Counted from the stretch's first letter, positions 41,930 through 53,640 are shown. The stretch: 64,000 bases of DNA from Tiliqua scincoides (GCF_035046505.1 NC_089823.1:228740604-228804603), one strand, 5' to 3'. Made by a program: numbers and translations. The notes: generated by a model not told the origin, from the letters alone.

Positions 41930-42780
41930 CAGTACAGTATTGTCAGAAAACCTTAGTATTTATTTATGACTTCTCAATTTTGATGTTTATTCCAACATCT
42001 CAACAGTTTTCTCTTCTCTGTCCTAAAAAAAAAAAAAAACGCAAGTGAAACCTGATGTGGTCTCATTTAATTTTGCAGCAATATTACACTCCCTTGTTAT
42101 TAGTTTTTCTCATATATCCTGCTGTGGTCCAGTATCTTCCGCTAGTCTAGTTTCATTGACAATCTCATTCTCCTTTATATATCTGAAGGAGATTTTATTG
42201 TTTTTGCTGACTTGCTCGGCAATATTTTTCGATTGCCAATTTTGACATCCATATAATTGCACTCCTCTCTCCCAAGCCCAGCACTTTCCTTCTCTTCTTT
42301 TCAGGCATGTAATTTTTCCTTTTTTTTCATCCAAACAGGTCAAAATATTTCACAAGACTACTATTCTCCAACTGTTACTACTGAAAAAGTCATATTGTAC
42401 CCTAGAGGGTAAGTAAGGTGCACTGGCAGGGGCATTAACAAGCTGGTATCTGTTCATAGTTTCACAAACTGAATGTACTTAAGGAGAAAAAAAATTAGTC
42501 TAATCTTATGCTCTGCTGCTCAGGAGGGTCAGCCCATAAAATCCGAGAGAGGGTATCTAGCTCAAATGCACACAGATCTGATCTGTTTCCCCTTTGATCT
42601 GGTGTATGGACCCAGACCCACTGCTGTAGCTAAGCCAGGGATAAGCAGTTGCAACCTAAAAGCAGTGGTGTTGCAGTGGGTGCAGACAGGTGACAGGTCT
42701 ACTGGCCAAAATTATGAAAATCTTGGTATTTTTGTATACTACTACCATTTTATATATCATTTGATGCATAATTAATGCAG
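41930..42780. other. AT-rich sequence, nothing recognised
   Basis: A poly-A run at 42026-42039 and short frames (63-100 codons) without motifs. No repeat ends are visible. Confidence 0.35.
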
Positions 42781-42784
42781 AATG

Positions 42785-42930
42785 CAATAAAACCAATTCC
42801 ATTTAAATATCTGTATTCTACCAAACGTTATGGCTAATTAACCAGAAAAGGAAAACACAACTTCCTTATGTAAGAAAAACTGGATTTCTTTAACTCATAA
42901 CTGACCAATGAGCCTGATTATTTGAGAGCT
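42785..42930 (-). mobile_element. Inverted copy of the repeat at about 1660-1830
   Basis: The reverse complement reads CATTGGTCAGTTATGAGTT through CTGGTTAATTAGCCATAACG and TAGAATACAGATATTTAAAT, matching the interior of the 1182-1927 element. No termini are visible. Confidence 0.6.
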
Positions 42931-42981
42931 AATGAGGTGTTGTTTTGACAGAGCGGGGAAGCCATAAGGTACTAGTATGAG

Positions 42982-43545
42982 AGCCCAATCCTGAAAAGTG
43001 CCGCCGGCTTACAACCAGTCTTACCACTGGGCGAGTGCCCATGCTAGCCCAGCACTGGCAGGCGCTGGGCTAGCACCAGGCAGGCACCTGGCCCCCACCG
43101 CTTGGTGGTCGCATGGACCGCTGAGCCACGGCATGGTAGGTGGGGGCGGGAGTAGGCGGGGAGGAGGCATTCCGGGGAGCGGGAAGGCAGGCAGAGGGCG
43201 GAGAGAGGGCAGGTAGGAGGCATGATGGGGAGGTAGGAGGTAGGGAGAGGGTGGGTGGGAGGATTGCTGGGGGGGAGGGAGGCGGGGCCGGTGGAGCTCT
43301 GCTCACCGGATCCTATCCATTCGTGTGGGGCTCGGTGCCCTACACGAATGCTTTTACCTTACCGCCAACCTTTGGGTCAGTGGTAAATTGAGTAGCCCCT
43401 TGCCGGGCTACTTTCCTTACTCAGGAGAAGAGGATAAAAGTCCCCTTTTCCGAGGTGCCGCCCGCGGTAGCCTGTGGTGTGCAGGATGTGGCAGCAGCCA
43501 TTTTTGGTGCCACTGAAGCGTGCCACGGGAGCTCAGGATTGGGCT
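42982..43545. mobile_element. GC-rich AGCCCAATCC element (copy 2, opposite orientation)
   Basis: AGCCCAATCCTGAAAAGTG at the left and GAGCTCAGGATTGGGCT at the right. The ATTGAGTAGCCCCTTGCCGG and TACTTTCCTTACTCAGG segments match copies 1 and 3 inverted. Strong G-rich middle (43130-43290). The 564-bp length agrees with 49497-50059. Confidence 0.68.
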
Positions 43546-43549
43546 GTGA

Positions 43550-44860
43550 GTCAGTTCTCATTTTCCTATATCACAACTAATACTAGAACTCTTATCCAGT
43601 TGCGTGAGTGTCAACATGTTGGCCAATGGTTTTTTGTTGGTTAATGATTTGTTGAGAGACCTTTACTGTTATATATTTTAATTAATAAATAATGGGGGTG
43701 ACACCGACCCTAATTCCACTGCATTTAGGCTGTGCATATGATCTTGGTCCATCATTGGGGTAATGCAATGAGCTCTTGTACTGAGTGATGCAAACCTAGT
43801 GACGCCTCTGCGTGGAAGTTCAACTCAGACCCACGGAGCAGCACACGGCATCCCTAGCAGCATCCGTTTATGACCAGCACTGCTCAGGCACACACAAGCA
43901 CAGGTGTGTCTATCACCACACATGTAACAACACTAGCGTTCTTCCAGTCTACCTGACCTGGAATGAAAACCAATTTGGGGAACCAACGAGACCAGGATTC
44001 TGTAAATGACTATTCTGAGGTTGTTGACCTGACCACTTCAAAGTGCCTGTAACTAATTTGTCAACTTCAAATGAGAACTTGCTGTGCTTTTTTTTTTTTA
44101 ATGCATAACTACACATGTCAAGTGTGCATGTGATGACCATATGTTTGAAAACTCATGGATCATTCAGGCATGCATGTCAGAGACCTGAAAATGGCTGCCG
44201 CTCCTCATCTCTGTGAAGATGGTAGAACATTGCCCTACTTTCTGATATTGTTGTCAGTGGTTTTAAAAAGTTGGTGTTTTGGAGTTGTCTGGTTGCATGA
44301 TCAGCAGGAATGGGAGGGAAGAGAGAAATCTCATCAACCATTGTCATCCAGTACTACTTCTGCTTTTAATGTGTTTCCACAGAGTAGCCAAAACCATCTC
44401 AGACATGTTGGCACCTTCTGTGCAGCGTAGCGCATGAGAGCACTGGGACTAAAAAGAAGAAAATCAATACAACTGGACAACTCTGTTCTGTTAGAACTAG
44501 TCTACTGCATGAAATCAATTGTCAGTTGTGTCCATTTTTTTTTGTCATAAAATCCCAGAACAACAAAACCGTATAAACATTTTGTACCTGAAGCAAAGAT
44601 GTGATGCTTGACAAGGATGATCTGAAGATAACACAATATTGCAGAGACCTGGCATCTTCAAGTAGCTGCTGTAAATGGGAAGAGCACTGTGTTAAGGCTT
44701 TTATTTGCCTTCGTTAATGAGAAAAGGAAGCACAGAAAAATCCCTTGTTTATTGTCAGGAGCTTCTGGTCTTCTCATCCAGCTGTTACAGCCATGTAGAT
44801 AGACCACAAAACAGGAAGTACTTCATGAAAAAGTACAACCTGTTTTGCATGGGGGGGGGT
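43550..44860. other. Unique-looking sequence, nothing recognised
   Basis: No gene. A 91-codon frame at 44155-44430 and a 65-codon frame at 43812-44009 have no recognised motif or flanking splice signals that form an exon series. Confidence 0.35.
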
Positions 44861-44867
44861 GGAGGAT

Positions 44868-45231
44868 GAATAACTCAAGCGACCACCCGGGCTAAGTGAA
44901 GGGTGGTGGAGATGTAAGACGGGGTGGAGGGAGGAGGAGTTCCAGGGTGGGTGGAGGATAGGGAGAAGACATGGCGGGGGAGCAGGGCAGGACTAGTGAA
45001 GCTCCACTGGATCCAGAGCCTCATATCGGGCTGTACGGCCCGATACCGGCCTCCTTGAGTCTAAAGAGCCACCGCAGAATTGAGTAGCCCCATTGCGGGG
45101 CTACTTCCCTTATTCAGGGGAAGGGGATGAATGTCCCCTTCTCCTGAGTAGCCACTGTGCACTCAGGATGCACTCAGGTGCACTCAAGATGCCATGGCAG
45201 CCTCACACTCCTGGCAATTCAGGATTGGGCT
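44868..45231. mobile_element. GC-rich AGCCCAATCC element (copy 4, left-truncated)
   Basis: The right end CAATTCAGGATTGGGCT and the internal ATTGAGTAGCCCCATTGCGG and ATGAATGTCCCCTTCTCC match the family. GGATGCACTCAGGTGCACTC shows a short tandem duplication at about 45169-45192. The left terminus is absent. Confidence 0.55.
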
Positions 45232-45504
45232 GCCCATTGCACACCTGCCTGAAGAAAGCTAAATGAGAGCAGCTCGATTGTGCCTGAAAGGGAGACTGAA
45301 ATGAGACCGAATTTCACTGAGGGTGGAATGGAATGCTGAGGAGAGCCACAGTGACAACAACTTGAGGTGCTGCCTGTTGTGATTTGTAGCTATCTGCGGA
45401 ATTCCGATGGCATGTGCTTGCAGAGCTGACCGCACCATGGAAGGGAAACATCTGGAGACTGAAAGTGTCTATATATGCATAGAACAATATTGTAGAAATC
45501 CTTA

Positions 45505-45601
45505 TCAGGTCTAGGGCGGTCTGCCTCTGTAAACCACCTTGAATTAATCGGATGAGAAATCTGATGATGAGAAAGGCGGTATATAAATACCAAAATATAT
45601 A
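45505..45601 (+). mobile_element. SINE/L2 3' tail
   Basis: TCTGCCTCTGTAAACCACC through GAGAAAGGCGGTATATAAAT matches the last 90 bp of the tRNA-derived SINE at 57690-58077. The 5' part is missing. Confidence 0.65.
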
Positions 45602-46513
45602 AATAAAAGAGCAAATTACCGTAAGAAGCTGCTTTTAAAAAATTGTGCAGAGGCAGAAAACCTGAGGCAGCACTGAGCAGCATTCCGGGTTGTACTGTTG
45701 CTGAGTAATGGATATTTTTATACAGGTATATACACCCTTGTCCCCAGCACATACCTTGCCCACTTTCATATCCCCTCATCTCAGAAACATCAACACAAGT
45801 GGATATCCAGCTTCACAGCTCATAAACAAAGCAGCAAAGTGAAGGCTCGTGTTTCAGCTTGTCTACTGCCACTGTTGCGGTGCGGGCACAATGACAGCTC
45901 TTTGGGTCACCAATTAAAGCTGTGCATTGAAGAGCAATTTGATGTGCAAGCATTGATCAGTAAGAATGTTACTTTCTGGCCCATGGACATTTTCACCCAC
46001 TGATTCCTGCAGACCGAACTACTTTTGTAGATGTAACAAGCCAGGGTGTTTTTGTTTTTTTAACTCTCTGAGAAGCTGGCACTGTTGGGTCCTGTGACAA
46101 TCCCTGTGGCACTGGAATGGCGCCTCGCTTTAATGTGTGGGTTGTCAATGGCTCCCACTCCAGGCCAAACTGCCAATAACAACCCACAAAACATGACAAA
46201 TGAAAAGCCCTTTTATTGTTGCAAGCTCTGTCATTAGGAAACGGCATTGTGCAAGTGTCAGCACATGGCTTAAGTATACGGGGGGGGGGGTGTATTTTGT
46301 GTTTTGGTACGAATCGCCAGCCAAATGACTCTCCAAAGTGCAGCTCCCGAACAAAGACAGAAAGGAAAGGTTTCTTGCTCCTGTTTCCAACACAATTATT
46401 TATTCCTACATTCCAGAAGCCCTGAGAACCATCTGGAGCTCACGGATGAAGTTCCACCTCTGCCGCTGAGCTTGGTCAGGAGCCTGACGGGGACACTTGC
46501 AAAATGTCTGCCT

Positions 46514-46779
46514 CAGTAGTGTAGCCAGAGGGGGCAGTGGTGGAGTGAGTATGGCAGGCATCATAGTGCGCCATGGTAGCAGCCCCTCCCACTCACTGTC
46601 AGAGCAATTCCAGGCAGCAGAGAGAGACATTCTTGGGGGGGGACGACACAGAGGCATTTGCTTCTGTTTTGCTGTCCCTGCTTGGAATGGCTCCAAAGCG
46701 GAGGGGGTAAGCCACTTGCAAGGTGCATCCAGGCACCTGCAAAGCTTAGTGCTTTGCACGCCTTTTAGCTACGCCACTG
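46514..46779. mobile_element. hAT-like CAGTGGCGTAGC element, both ends present
   Basis: CAGTAGTGTAGCCAGAGGG at the left pairs with CCTTTTAGCTACGCCACTG at the right. 266 bp, non-coding. The flanking 8-mers do not match cleanly. Confidence 0.58.
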
Positions 46780-46852
46780 GTCCTGACCCACCAGCACTGT
46801 ATTTAGGAAAAAAAGAACCTTGTCTTCTGGCCCCCTGGGGTTTGGCAGAGGG

Positions 46853-46948
46853 TTAGGCTGCAATCCTATGCACACTTTCATGACAGTAAATCCCATTATA
46901 CGTAGTGGGACTTACTTCTGAGTAAACTTGTGCAGGCTTGCGCTGTCA
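46853..46948. mobile_element. Short palindromic MITE
   Basis: GGCTGCAATCCTATGCACAC, then AGTAAATCCCATT opposed by AGTGGGACTTACT, then GTGCAGGCTTGCGCTGTC. Same family as 9877-9970. Confidence 0.55.
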
Positions 46949-47602
46949 GTGCGCCTACAGTGTTTGCTGTGCTGTGTTTTTATTGTCACTCTGCTGTGCC
47001 GTTTTAGTTACAATTTTACCATTTTTTAGAATTGCATTTGGTTATTTTTACGGTTAGCTCTTGGGATGTTTATTCTGGACAGAAAAGCAGGGTATAAATG
47101 TTTAAACATTAATGAAATTAAATGCACACAGCAGAAACAATCTCGAGTTCTTCGCATAAACAGAGAGCTTGGAACTCGCTGTGCCTTTGTGTTGGGTCTA
47201 AGCTGCTGTTTACTTTTATGAACCTGGACTCAGCAACTTGGTCAGTGCTGACCTAGGAGCTGTTTAATGTTTGCTTCTTCCCAAGGTAGAGTTTTATCAC
47301 CCTTTTTACTTTCCTTTCATTTGGCGCTCACTGCACAAATAGTCTAAAAAGCACAAAAGGAACAAAGAAGGGGGAATCTATATTATTCTGCTATTGTCTA
47401 TGGACAGATTTCTTCTAAAAACATTGACAGCATCTTAAATTGCCAGACGAGGGGGGGGGGGAAAGCACACACTCAAGGACTGCAATTTTCCCCATTGTCA
47501 CCTCCTCCCCAAAACCAGCTTTACATCAATGTAAATGTACTGGAATTCAGCACACACTATTGTCACATTCTTTCCTGCTCTCTTCTCCCTATATGTCTAA
47601 AG

Positions 47603-47942
47603 CAGGGGTCTCTAAACGTTTTGGCCAAAAGGCCGCATCAAATATCTGGCACCGTGTCGAGGGCCAGGGATAAAAATTAAATATAAATTTAAATAAATAC
47701 ACTAGAGATGGAACTTAGATAAATGAATGAATGGGCTCAAATGTCCAGGATTTCTCCAAGCACCAACACAGCCCATGGAAAAAAGCACACACTTAAATGG
47801 GCCCCCATTACCCCACCCCACAAGCACAACTCTGGTTGTGCTTGGTCAACTGGGCCAGAGGCTCTCAGAGGCTGGCCACGGGCCAGATACAGGCTCTCTG
47901 TGGGCCACATCTAGCCCCTGGGCTGGGGTTTAGAGACCCCTG
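47603..47942. mobile_element. Non-autonomous hAT (Charlie-like) element
   Basis: CAGGGGTCTCTAAACG at the left pairs with GGTTTAGAGACCCCTG at the right. The flanks GTCTAAAG (47595-47602) and ATCTAAAG (47943-47950) match at 7 of 8. Subterminal GGCCGC and GGGCCACATCTAGCCC are typical of this class. 340 bp, non-coding. Confidence 0.82.
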
Positions 47943-47950
47943 ATCTAAAG

Positions 47951-48840
47951 GAACTGCTAGGATATGACATTGTGGGACACTCTGCACAGACCTAATGCAT
48001 AAAGGCATAAAGCATGAGGGAGGGAAGATTGTAGACATCAAACTCAATTGCACCCAGGTCTGTGCATGGAGTGGTGCATGCTTAAAATGCCTCATACACA
48101 TCATGGGATGACTGTGGGAATGAGAGTTCTCATGTGAACTGATTAAGTGATCCTAGAGTTGAGGCATGAGAGTCCCCCCCCCCCCAAAGCAATAACTTGC
48201 CATTCAGCAGCGTGATTTCTAAAAGTCCATAAATTGGTGTTTCACTTACCCCAGAGCTGGCTCCTGAGGGGAAGCACAATTTAGCAGCCCAAATTTTCCC
48301 CAAGTTCAGTACTCCAGTCACAGACAGCAAAGATAGGGAGCATGTCAGCAATTTCTGGAGGGAGGAGAGGGAATATATGTTCATGACCTTCAAAGCTGGA
48401 TTGGGAGGTCTGAAAAACCCTCATTCGTCACTGCCCCGCATGGTTTTGAGGGTGGCTGGTTTCAATGGCTCTGGTGCAGAGGTGCGAGAAAATGTTGATA
48501 ATGAAATAATAGCACAGAACTCTGCTTTCTGCACTTTTCATTTTTTAAAAAAATGAATAAAAATAAAACCCAAAAAAACAAAACAAAAAACAAAATCTGC
48601 AAAGACCTGAAACTGTATTATTTGGCTTTTATTTATTATTTAATGGTTGGGGGCACATCAGTAATGACTGTGGCTTCATCTGCTGACCCTGTACCACCTA
48701 TATCACCTACCCAGTACACTTTTAAAGCAATTATAATTTATAATTATAATGCCAATTTCGAATAAAAACACATAACGCAGCTTTCTGCACTTCTACCTAC
48801 AAAATCCATGACAAAACCATGTGCTCTCACCTCTACTCAG
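47951..48840. other. Unique-looking sequence, nothing recognised
   Basis: Contains a C run at about 48176-48185 and an A-rich tract at 48541-48600. No gene or repeat ends. Confidence 0.35.
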
Positions 48841-48844
48841 GTGT

Positions 48845-49074
48845 TGAAGAGAGTCCTCTTTGTATACGGCAGAATGGTTGGGAATTCTTTCAGACCCTAT
48901 AATGAATGTATGGGGCACATGTGTTACAGCATCCCTTTCTGCAGCCCTGCTCCTGATCATATGAAGAGAGCCCCTCTGTGCATATGGCAGAATGCGTGGA
49001 AGTTCTTTCAGACCCTATAATGAATGCATGGGGCACACATGTTCCAGCATAGCCTTATGCACATTTATAAAATG
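48845..49074 (+). repeat. 117-bp direct tandem duplication
   Basis: TGAAGAGAGTCCTCTTTGTA (48845) and TGAAGAGAGCCCCTCTGTGC (48962) start two copies. Both contain TTCTTTCAGACCCTATAATG and ATGGGGCACA at the same offsets. Moderate divergence indicates an old segmental tandem duplication of unique DNA. Confidence 0.75.
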
Positions 49075-49496
49075 TCTGTAGAGGTCTATAGCTTCAGAAA
49101 CAAACTTGAGGCTAGAAGATACCAGCGGGTGCAACCCTTACCCCCCCATGCACTCACTTGTGAGAGAGGCTCAAGCTGATCTACCACCCTGCTGTGCCAA
49201 ACCCCCCCCCCCCACAAATTTCACTGCTTTCCCTGTCAACATGCATGTGCTGACCCTCAGGTCACTTCCAGACTTGCACCACCATCTTAGGCACCATCTT
49301 GGGCATTCCAGTTGACTGGAGAAACCTCCATCACCACAACCTTTAATGCACTGAGGGATACCTGAAGCGTCAGATGTTGATGAGCCCTTGCTATCACCCA
49401 ACCCCATAGACTTCAAGTTAAGTTTCAGGTTCATAAAGTTCATAGGTGAAGAGGGTCCCCTGGAGCCTAACCCCATTTTCCCATAGGCTCAATGAC

Positions 49497-50059
49497 AGCC
49501 CAATCCTGAGCTGCCAGGAGCTCCCGGACCCGGCGGCTCCACGGAGGGCTGCTGCTGGATCCTGCACCTCCCACACTACTGTGGGAGGCTCCTCGGGAGA
49601 AGGGGACATTCGTCCCCTTCCCCTGAGTAAGGGAAGCAGCCCCGCAATGGGGCTACTCACTTTAGCGGTGACCAAAAGGTCGCCGCTAAAGTAAAGGTGC
49701 TTGTGTAGGGCGAACAGCCCTGAATGAGCACCTAGGATCCTGCAGAGCTCAGCTCTGTGGATCCGCCTCTCCCCTACCCCCTGACACACGTCCCCCACAC
49801 CTCCGACCACACCTCCCCCCTCCCCAGAACGACTCCCCCACGACCCCGGGCATGCCCCCGCCTCCCATTCCATAGCCCGGCGGTCTGGGGGACCACGAGC
49901 TGCGGAACCCAGGCAACCACTGGGCGCTCGCCCAGCGCCAGCCAACGCAGGGCTAGTTCCGGTGGGAGCCTGGTGGTAAGCCCCGCAAACGTGCCTTACG
50001 GCACGTTTGTGACTGAGGTCCATGGCGGGGAGCTGTGCCGCGGACCTCAGGATTGGGCT
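49497..50059. mobile_element. GC-rich AGCCCAATCC element (copy 3)
   Basis: AGCCCAATCCTGAGCTGCC at the left and GGACCTCAGGATTGGGCT at the right. 563 bp, CpG-rich. An internal pair, TTTAGCGGTGACC and GGTCGCCGCTAAAG, forms a small hairpin at about 49661-49690. Minus-strand frame of 201 codons (49418-50023) is compositional. Confidence 0.68.
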
Positions 50060-50351
50060 CTGATTCAGTAACTGCTAATTTGATATCCACTAGGTTTTCC
50101 AGGATGTGAAGGTCCAGACTTGCTCCACCATCTTGGGCAGCATCTTCGGGGTTCCAGGGGGGCACCTGGGCTAATTTGCCACCTGTGGCAGCCCACTTCA
50201 ATGCACCCCATGGAAGTCATGCAAACAGACTCAGGATGGAGAGCAATGCCTAGATGACCCACATCCAGCATGCTATCTTACTTATATCTAATTGCACGGG
50301 GGCTGTTCATCCAAACTGCATCTAAACACACAAATTAAATTGCATAGGGGT

Positions 50352-50588
50352 CTCATCTCATTGGCATCCTTTAGTCTCGGAAGATGATGGTATCACGCTC
50401 TGAAAAGTGATTCTAGAACAGCGTCTAGTGTGGCTTCTAGGGTTGGTTCACTGTCAAGTTCCTCCAACACAGGCAGGCACTCAGTGTTGTTCAGCGCTTC
50501 TTTGGTGACTACATTTTCTCTGGAATACAGCTCAGAGTAGTGCTGCACCCAGCAGTCCATCTGCTGCGCCCGGTCCTGGATGGTTGGT
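50352..50588 (-). mobile_element. Internally deleted LINE derivative, 12-bp duplication
   Basis: A 237-bp insertion with exact flanking duplication TTGCATAGGGGT (50340-50351 and 50589-50600). The minus strand encodes an internal LINE segment (IQDRAQQMDCWVQHYSELYS, then ENVV and CLPVLEELDSEPT), typical of the region just before the reverse transcriptase. It jumps directly into the last codons and tail of the LINE (GCCACACTAGACGCTG, then TTCCGAGACTAAAGGATGCC). The polymerase is missing. The clean duplication shows it moved in this deleted form or was deleted after insertion without touching the ends. The tail differs at several bases from the other LINE copies, indicating another subfamily. Confidence 0.88.
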
Positions 50589-50780
50589 TGCATAGGGGTA
50601 GTGCAGGTGGAATGGCCCCTGAATCATTAGAAAACAGGGGGCTGCATGTTGGTGTGTGTGTGTGTGTAGTGGGAAGATATGTGCATCCAGTCTACTGCCC
50701 CATGTGAGGGACAGGCAAGTCAGAGGATTGTCTGAATGGCCCCCAAGAGAGGGCAGGAGCAGGAAAGTTTACTGCACTTG

Positions 50781-50896
50781 GTTGGCAACCTTCAGTCTCG
50801 AAAGACTATGGTATAAGCCTACAGCACCCGGTATTCCCAGGCGGTCTCCCATCCAAGTACTAACCAGGCCTGACCGTGCTTAGCTTCCAAGATCAG
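50781..50896 (-). mobile_element. 5S rRNA-derived SINE, 5'-truncated
   Basis: GTTGGCAACCTTCAGTCTCG through the 5S body to CTTAGCTTCCAAGATCA. The head beyond the first control element is missing. The box-C-like segment is intact. No duplication is readable. Confidence 0.9.
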
Positions 50897-51319
50897 TAGT
50901 GTCTTCTGAGTCAAAAGTCAGAGCGAACTCTAGTATGTGGGTCCATTAAGGTCAGTGTCATCATCAGAGACAAGTAGTGATTCTCCAGGATTTCAGGGAG
51001 CTATTTTTCTCTGCCCTGCCTGAAAACGCCGCCAGGGCTTGAAGGATTGAACCTGGGATCTTCTGCACGCAGAGCATGTTCTCTGCCGCTGAGCCTGTTG
51101 CCTTCCCTGTTTTGATCCTGGCAGCCCAAGCTGTATGCCACCACAGCTGCTTTGTGCATCAGCTCTGTTTACAGCCTTGGTAGAATGCTGCTGGATGGGG
51201 GCCAGGGGGGCACAATCCCAGTCTCCCACCCACATATTCATATCCGCCACATCTGTCGCCTTTGGAAGGCTCTGATGCTTGAATCTACCATTCTTTTCTC
51301 TCCAAAAAGCAATTAAAGA

Positions 51320-51850
51320 CAAACAGGAGAAACTTGTTTTGCTGCCATCTTATGCCAGTGAACTCGTAATCATATCAGCGCTATTTTCCCCTGCATGTTA
51401 AGTTTTTATTCATGTAAATGATCTCATTGAACCCCTTGCGCTATTTACATAAATAAGAACTCCGGGCCCAAACCTCGAGAGAGGAATATGCCCAACAGGG
51501 TTATTTAGAAGCGAGGACAATGTATTGCAGTAACCCGAGTTGCATTTCAATGGGCCACTCGAGCTGTTGGGAAGCCTATAAAATGTGTTTTCTTTTAAAC
51601 CCCTCCTTCAGACGGTACCAGATTATTTAATTTTGGATCTCGAGGCTAAGAGGTTATTATTACCTGTGATGAACGCTGTGTACAACTTGAAACAGCTTGG
51701 CTCCCCCAGTTATTTCACACATTAAGGCGCTGTAATTGATTTGATGTTCCTCGTGCACACTTGATTTGCTTTAATAAGCTGTGCTGAGGCTCAGGCATTA
51801 TTAGGAATTATAACTGGATATACATGATATACAGACACATGCCTCTTCCC
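51320..51850. other. AT-rich conserved-element candidate, longest block
   Basis: About 530 bp without repeat signature. Contains TTTTTATTCATGTAAATGAT, CGCTATTTACATAAATAAG, CCAGATTATTTAATTTTGG, GCGCTGTAATTGATTTGATG and CTTTAATAAGCTGTGCTGAG, mixed with GC-rich islands. The motif density (forkhead TAAATA, homeodomain TAATTG) and lack of worn repeats resemble a deeply conserved enhancer. No convincing frame. Confidence 0.35.
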
Positions 51851-52800
51851 ATTTAACGCCTAGCTGCCATGAGAGACAGCCTCTTCTTCTTCACTCACTT
51901 GTCATCTTTGAACAGAGCGCAGTCCTTATCCAGATTGGATCTGAATCCCCATCCATACCTGTCGGCCTGCTGGAAAGCCTTGGGCAGCGCTATCCTAACT
52001 TGCATTGGAACAGTCAGGTTGGTGGGCCTGCACTGTATTCAGTGCAAGTTTTGGTTTGGATGTGGTTAGGCTTGATGTAAGGGGAAATAATTCCCCTTAA
52101 CCCAGGTACAGCCGCAGCGGCCCCAATGGATCTACTCAGATCTGCACCACCTAAAGAGGTGGTGCAAATCCGAGCAACCCAGAGCTGCCCTGGACTGCCC
52201 GGGGCTAGGATCCAGCATAAATGTTGGATCCTGGCCCCACCTCCTGCTCACTGCCTGCCCAGCCACCCACAGCCCACCCACCATCCGTCCTCCCCCCGCT
52301 CTGAAACACCTCTTCCCAGCCTTTTCCATGCCCTCCTAGACCCGTGCTCTGGTCTGGAAAGACACAAACATACTGAGCCTGGGGCTCGCGTTCTCACGGG
52401 GATGCCAGTGCGCGTCCTTGCGCTTGTCTCTCCAACTCATAAGAGCATGATTGGACTCCCTGGAGCATGATTTGTTTTCCTACCTGCTTACAGGTAACCT
52501 GTAACCAACTCACACGTTCCCAGAAGATAGCTAGATCAGTTTCTACTAGCCATGAGAGCACCTCAAAGTTCAGGAGCAGTTTTTTTTTTTATTCTAAAGT
52601 ACTTGATTCCGTGCATAAATAAATAAAGGGTGTGCATTAATTCCTTACCTTGCTTGTGAGCTTCCAGAAGTATGTGACTAACCTTTGTAGGAAATGGAAT
52701 GCTGGGTGATGGTGATGATCATTGCACCAGCCACATTCATGTTGCCTTGCAAAGAATGAGAGGATAGGAACTCCCTGAAGGAGTTACAGTCTAGATCAGC

Positions 52801-52975
52801 AGTGTTCAACACCAGCACATTGGTGTGCTGTGAAAGGTCTGCAGGTATGCCATGGGAGTTTGGAGCACTGTTTGGAGCTTTGTTTCTAGGACAATTTCTC
52901 AGTTCCTCTTCCTCTGCTGACAGAACCACTGGTACAGAGATAGCAGAGGAGGAGGGGCAGCCAATTTGATACTAT
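52801..52975. mobile_element. hAT-like fragment, left end
   Basis: CAGTGTTCAACACCAGCAC is followed by ATTGGTGTGCTGTGAAAGG, a class related to 34911-35121. The right end is lost or displaced by the neighbouring element at 52980. Confidence 0.45.
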
Positions 52976-52979
52976 AGAC

Positions 52980-53218
52980 CAGTGATTGTCAACCTTTTCC
53001 ATCTCACGGCACACTGACAAGGCACTAAAAAGTTCAAGGCACCACTACCAGGTTTTTGACCATTGACAAGGCACACCAGGCTGCCAGTGGGGGCTCACAT
53101 CTCCCATTGGCCCTATCAATAAATGACTTTCCCCCAAATTCCTGTGGCACACCTGTGGACCACTCACGGCACACCAGTGTGCCACAGCACAGTGGTTGAA
53201 AATGGCTGCTATAGACAG
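52980..53218. mobile_element. Non-autonomous hAT element with perfect duplication
   Basis: CAGTGATTGTCAACCTTTTC at the left and AGTGGTTGAAAATGGCTG at the right. An exact 8-bp duplication CTATAGAC (52972-52979 and 53219-53226). Internal opposed CACGGCACAC and GTGTGCC motifs. 239 bp. Confidence 0.85.
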
Positions 53219-53640
53219 TTGCCTTAGAGACACAGCTGCAGAACCTGGAAGAGTCTCCTGGAAGCGCAAACATCATAAAACATTTATTTAAATTATTAAA
53301 ATTATTACTCTTATTATTCAGCTCAGTGCAACGTAGAATGCTGCTCTGCTTAGTCAATACCCCTGAAAAAGAGGATCCTCTTGAAAAGCATTGAAGCCAT
53401 CACAAAATGCATTTCTAGTGCATCTTATAGGGTTCCAATTCTGTGGTTCTCTCAATGGTGCCCTTCCTCCTTTCCTCTACCCCTGCACAAACTGGTACCC
53501 GCCAAACTGACTGCAGCCCAGCATCAACGTACGGTGGCATGCCACATGCTTGACAGCACCCCATGCTTTTACAAGAAGATGGCAATACAGGAGCACAGCT
53601 GGTGGGATGGGGTCTGCTTGGGTGGTCACAGGGTCTCTAG

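Noticed and set aside
46514-46779. 8-bp target duplication GTCTGCCT/GTCCTGAC
   Set aside because: The match needs a gap and is not better than chance, so the duplication is not claimed although the terminal inverted repeats are clear.
49418-50023. 201-codon minus-strand frame
   Set aside because: It spans a GC-rich transposable element shared with 41335-41927 and 42982-43545. The other copies do not keep the same frame.
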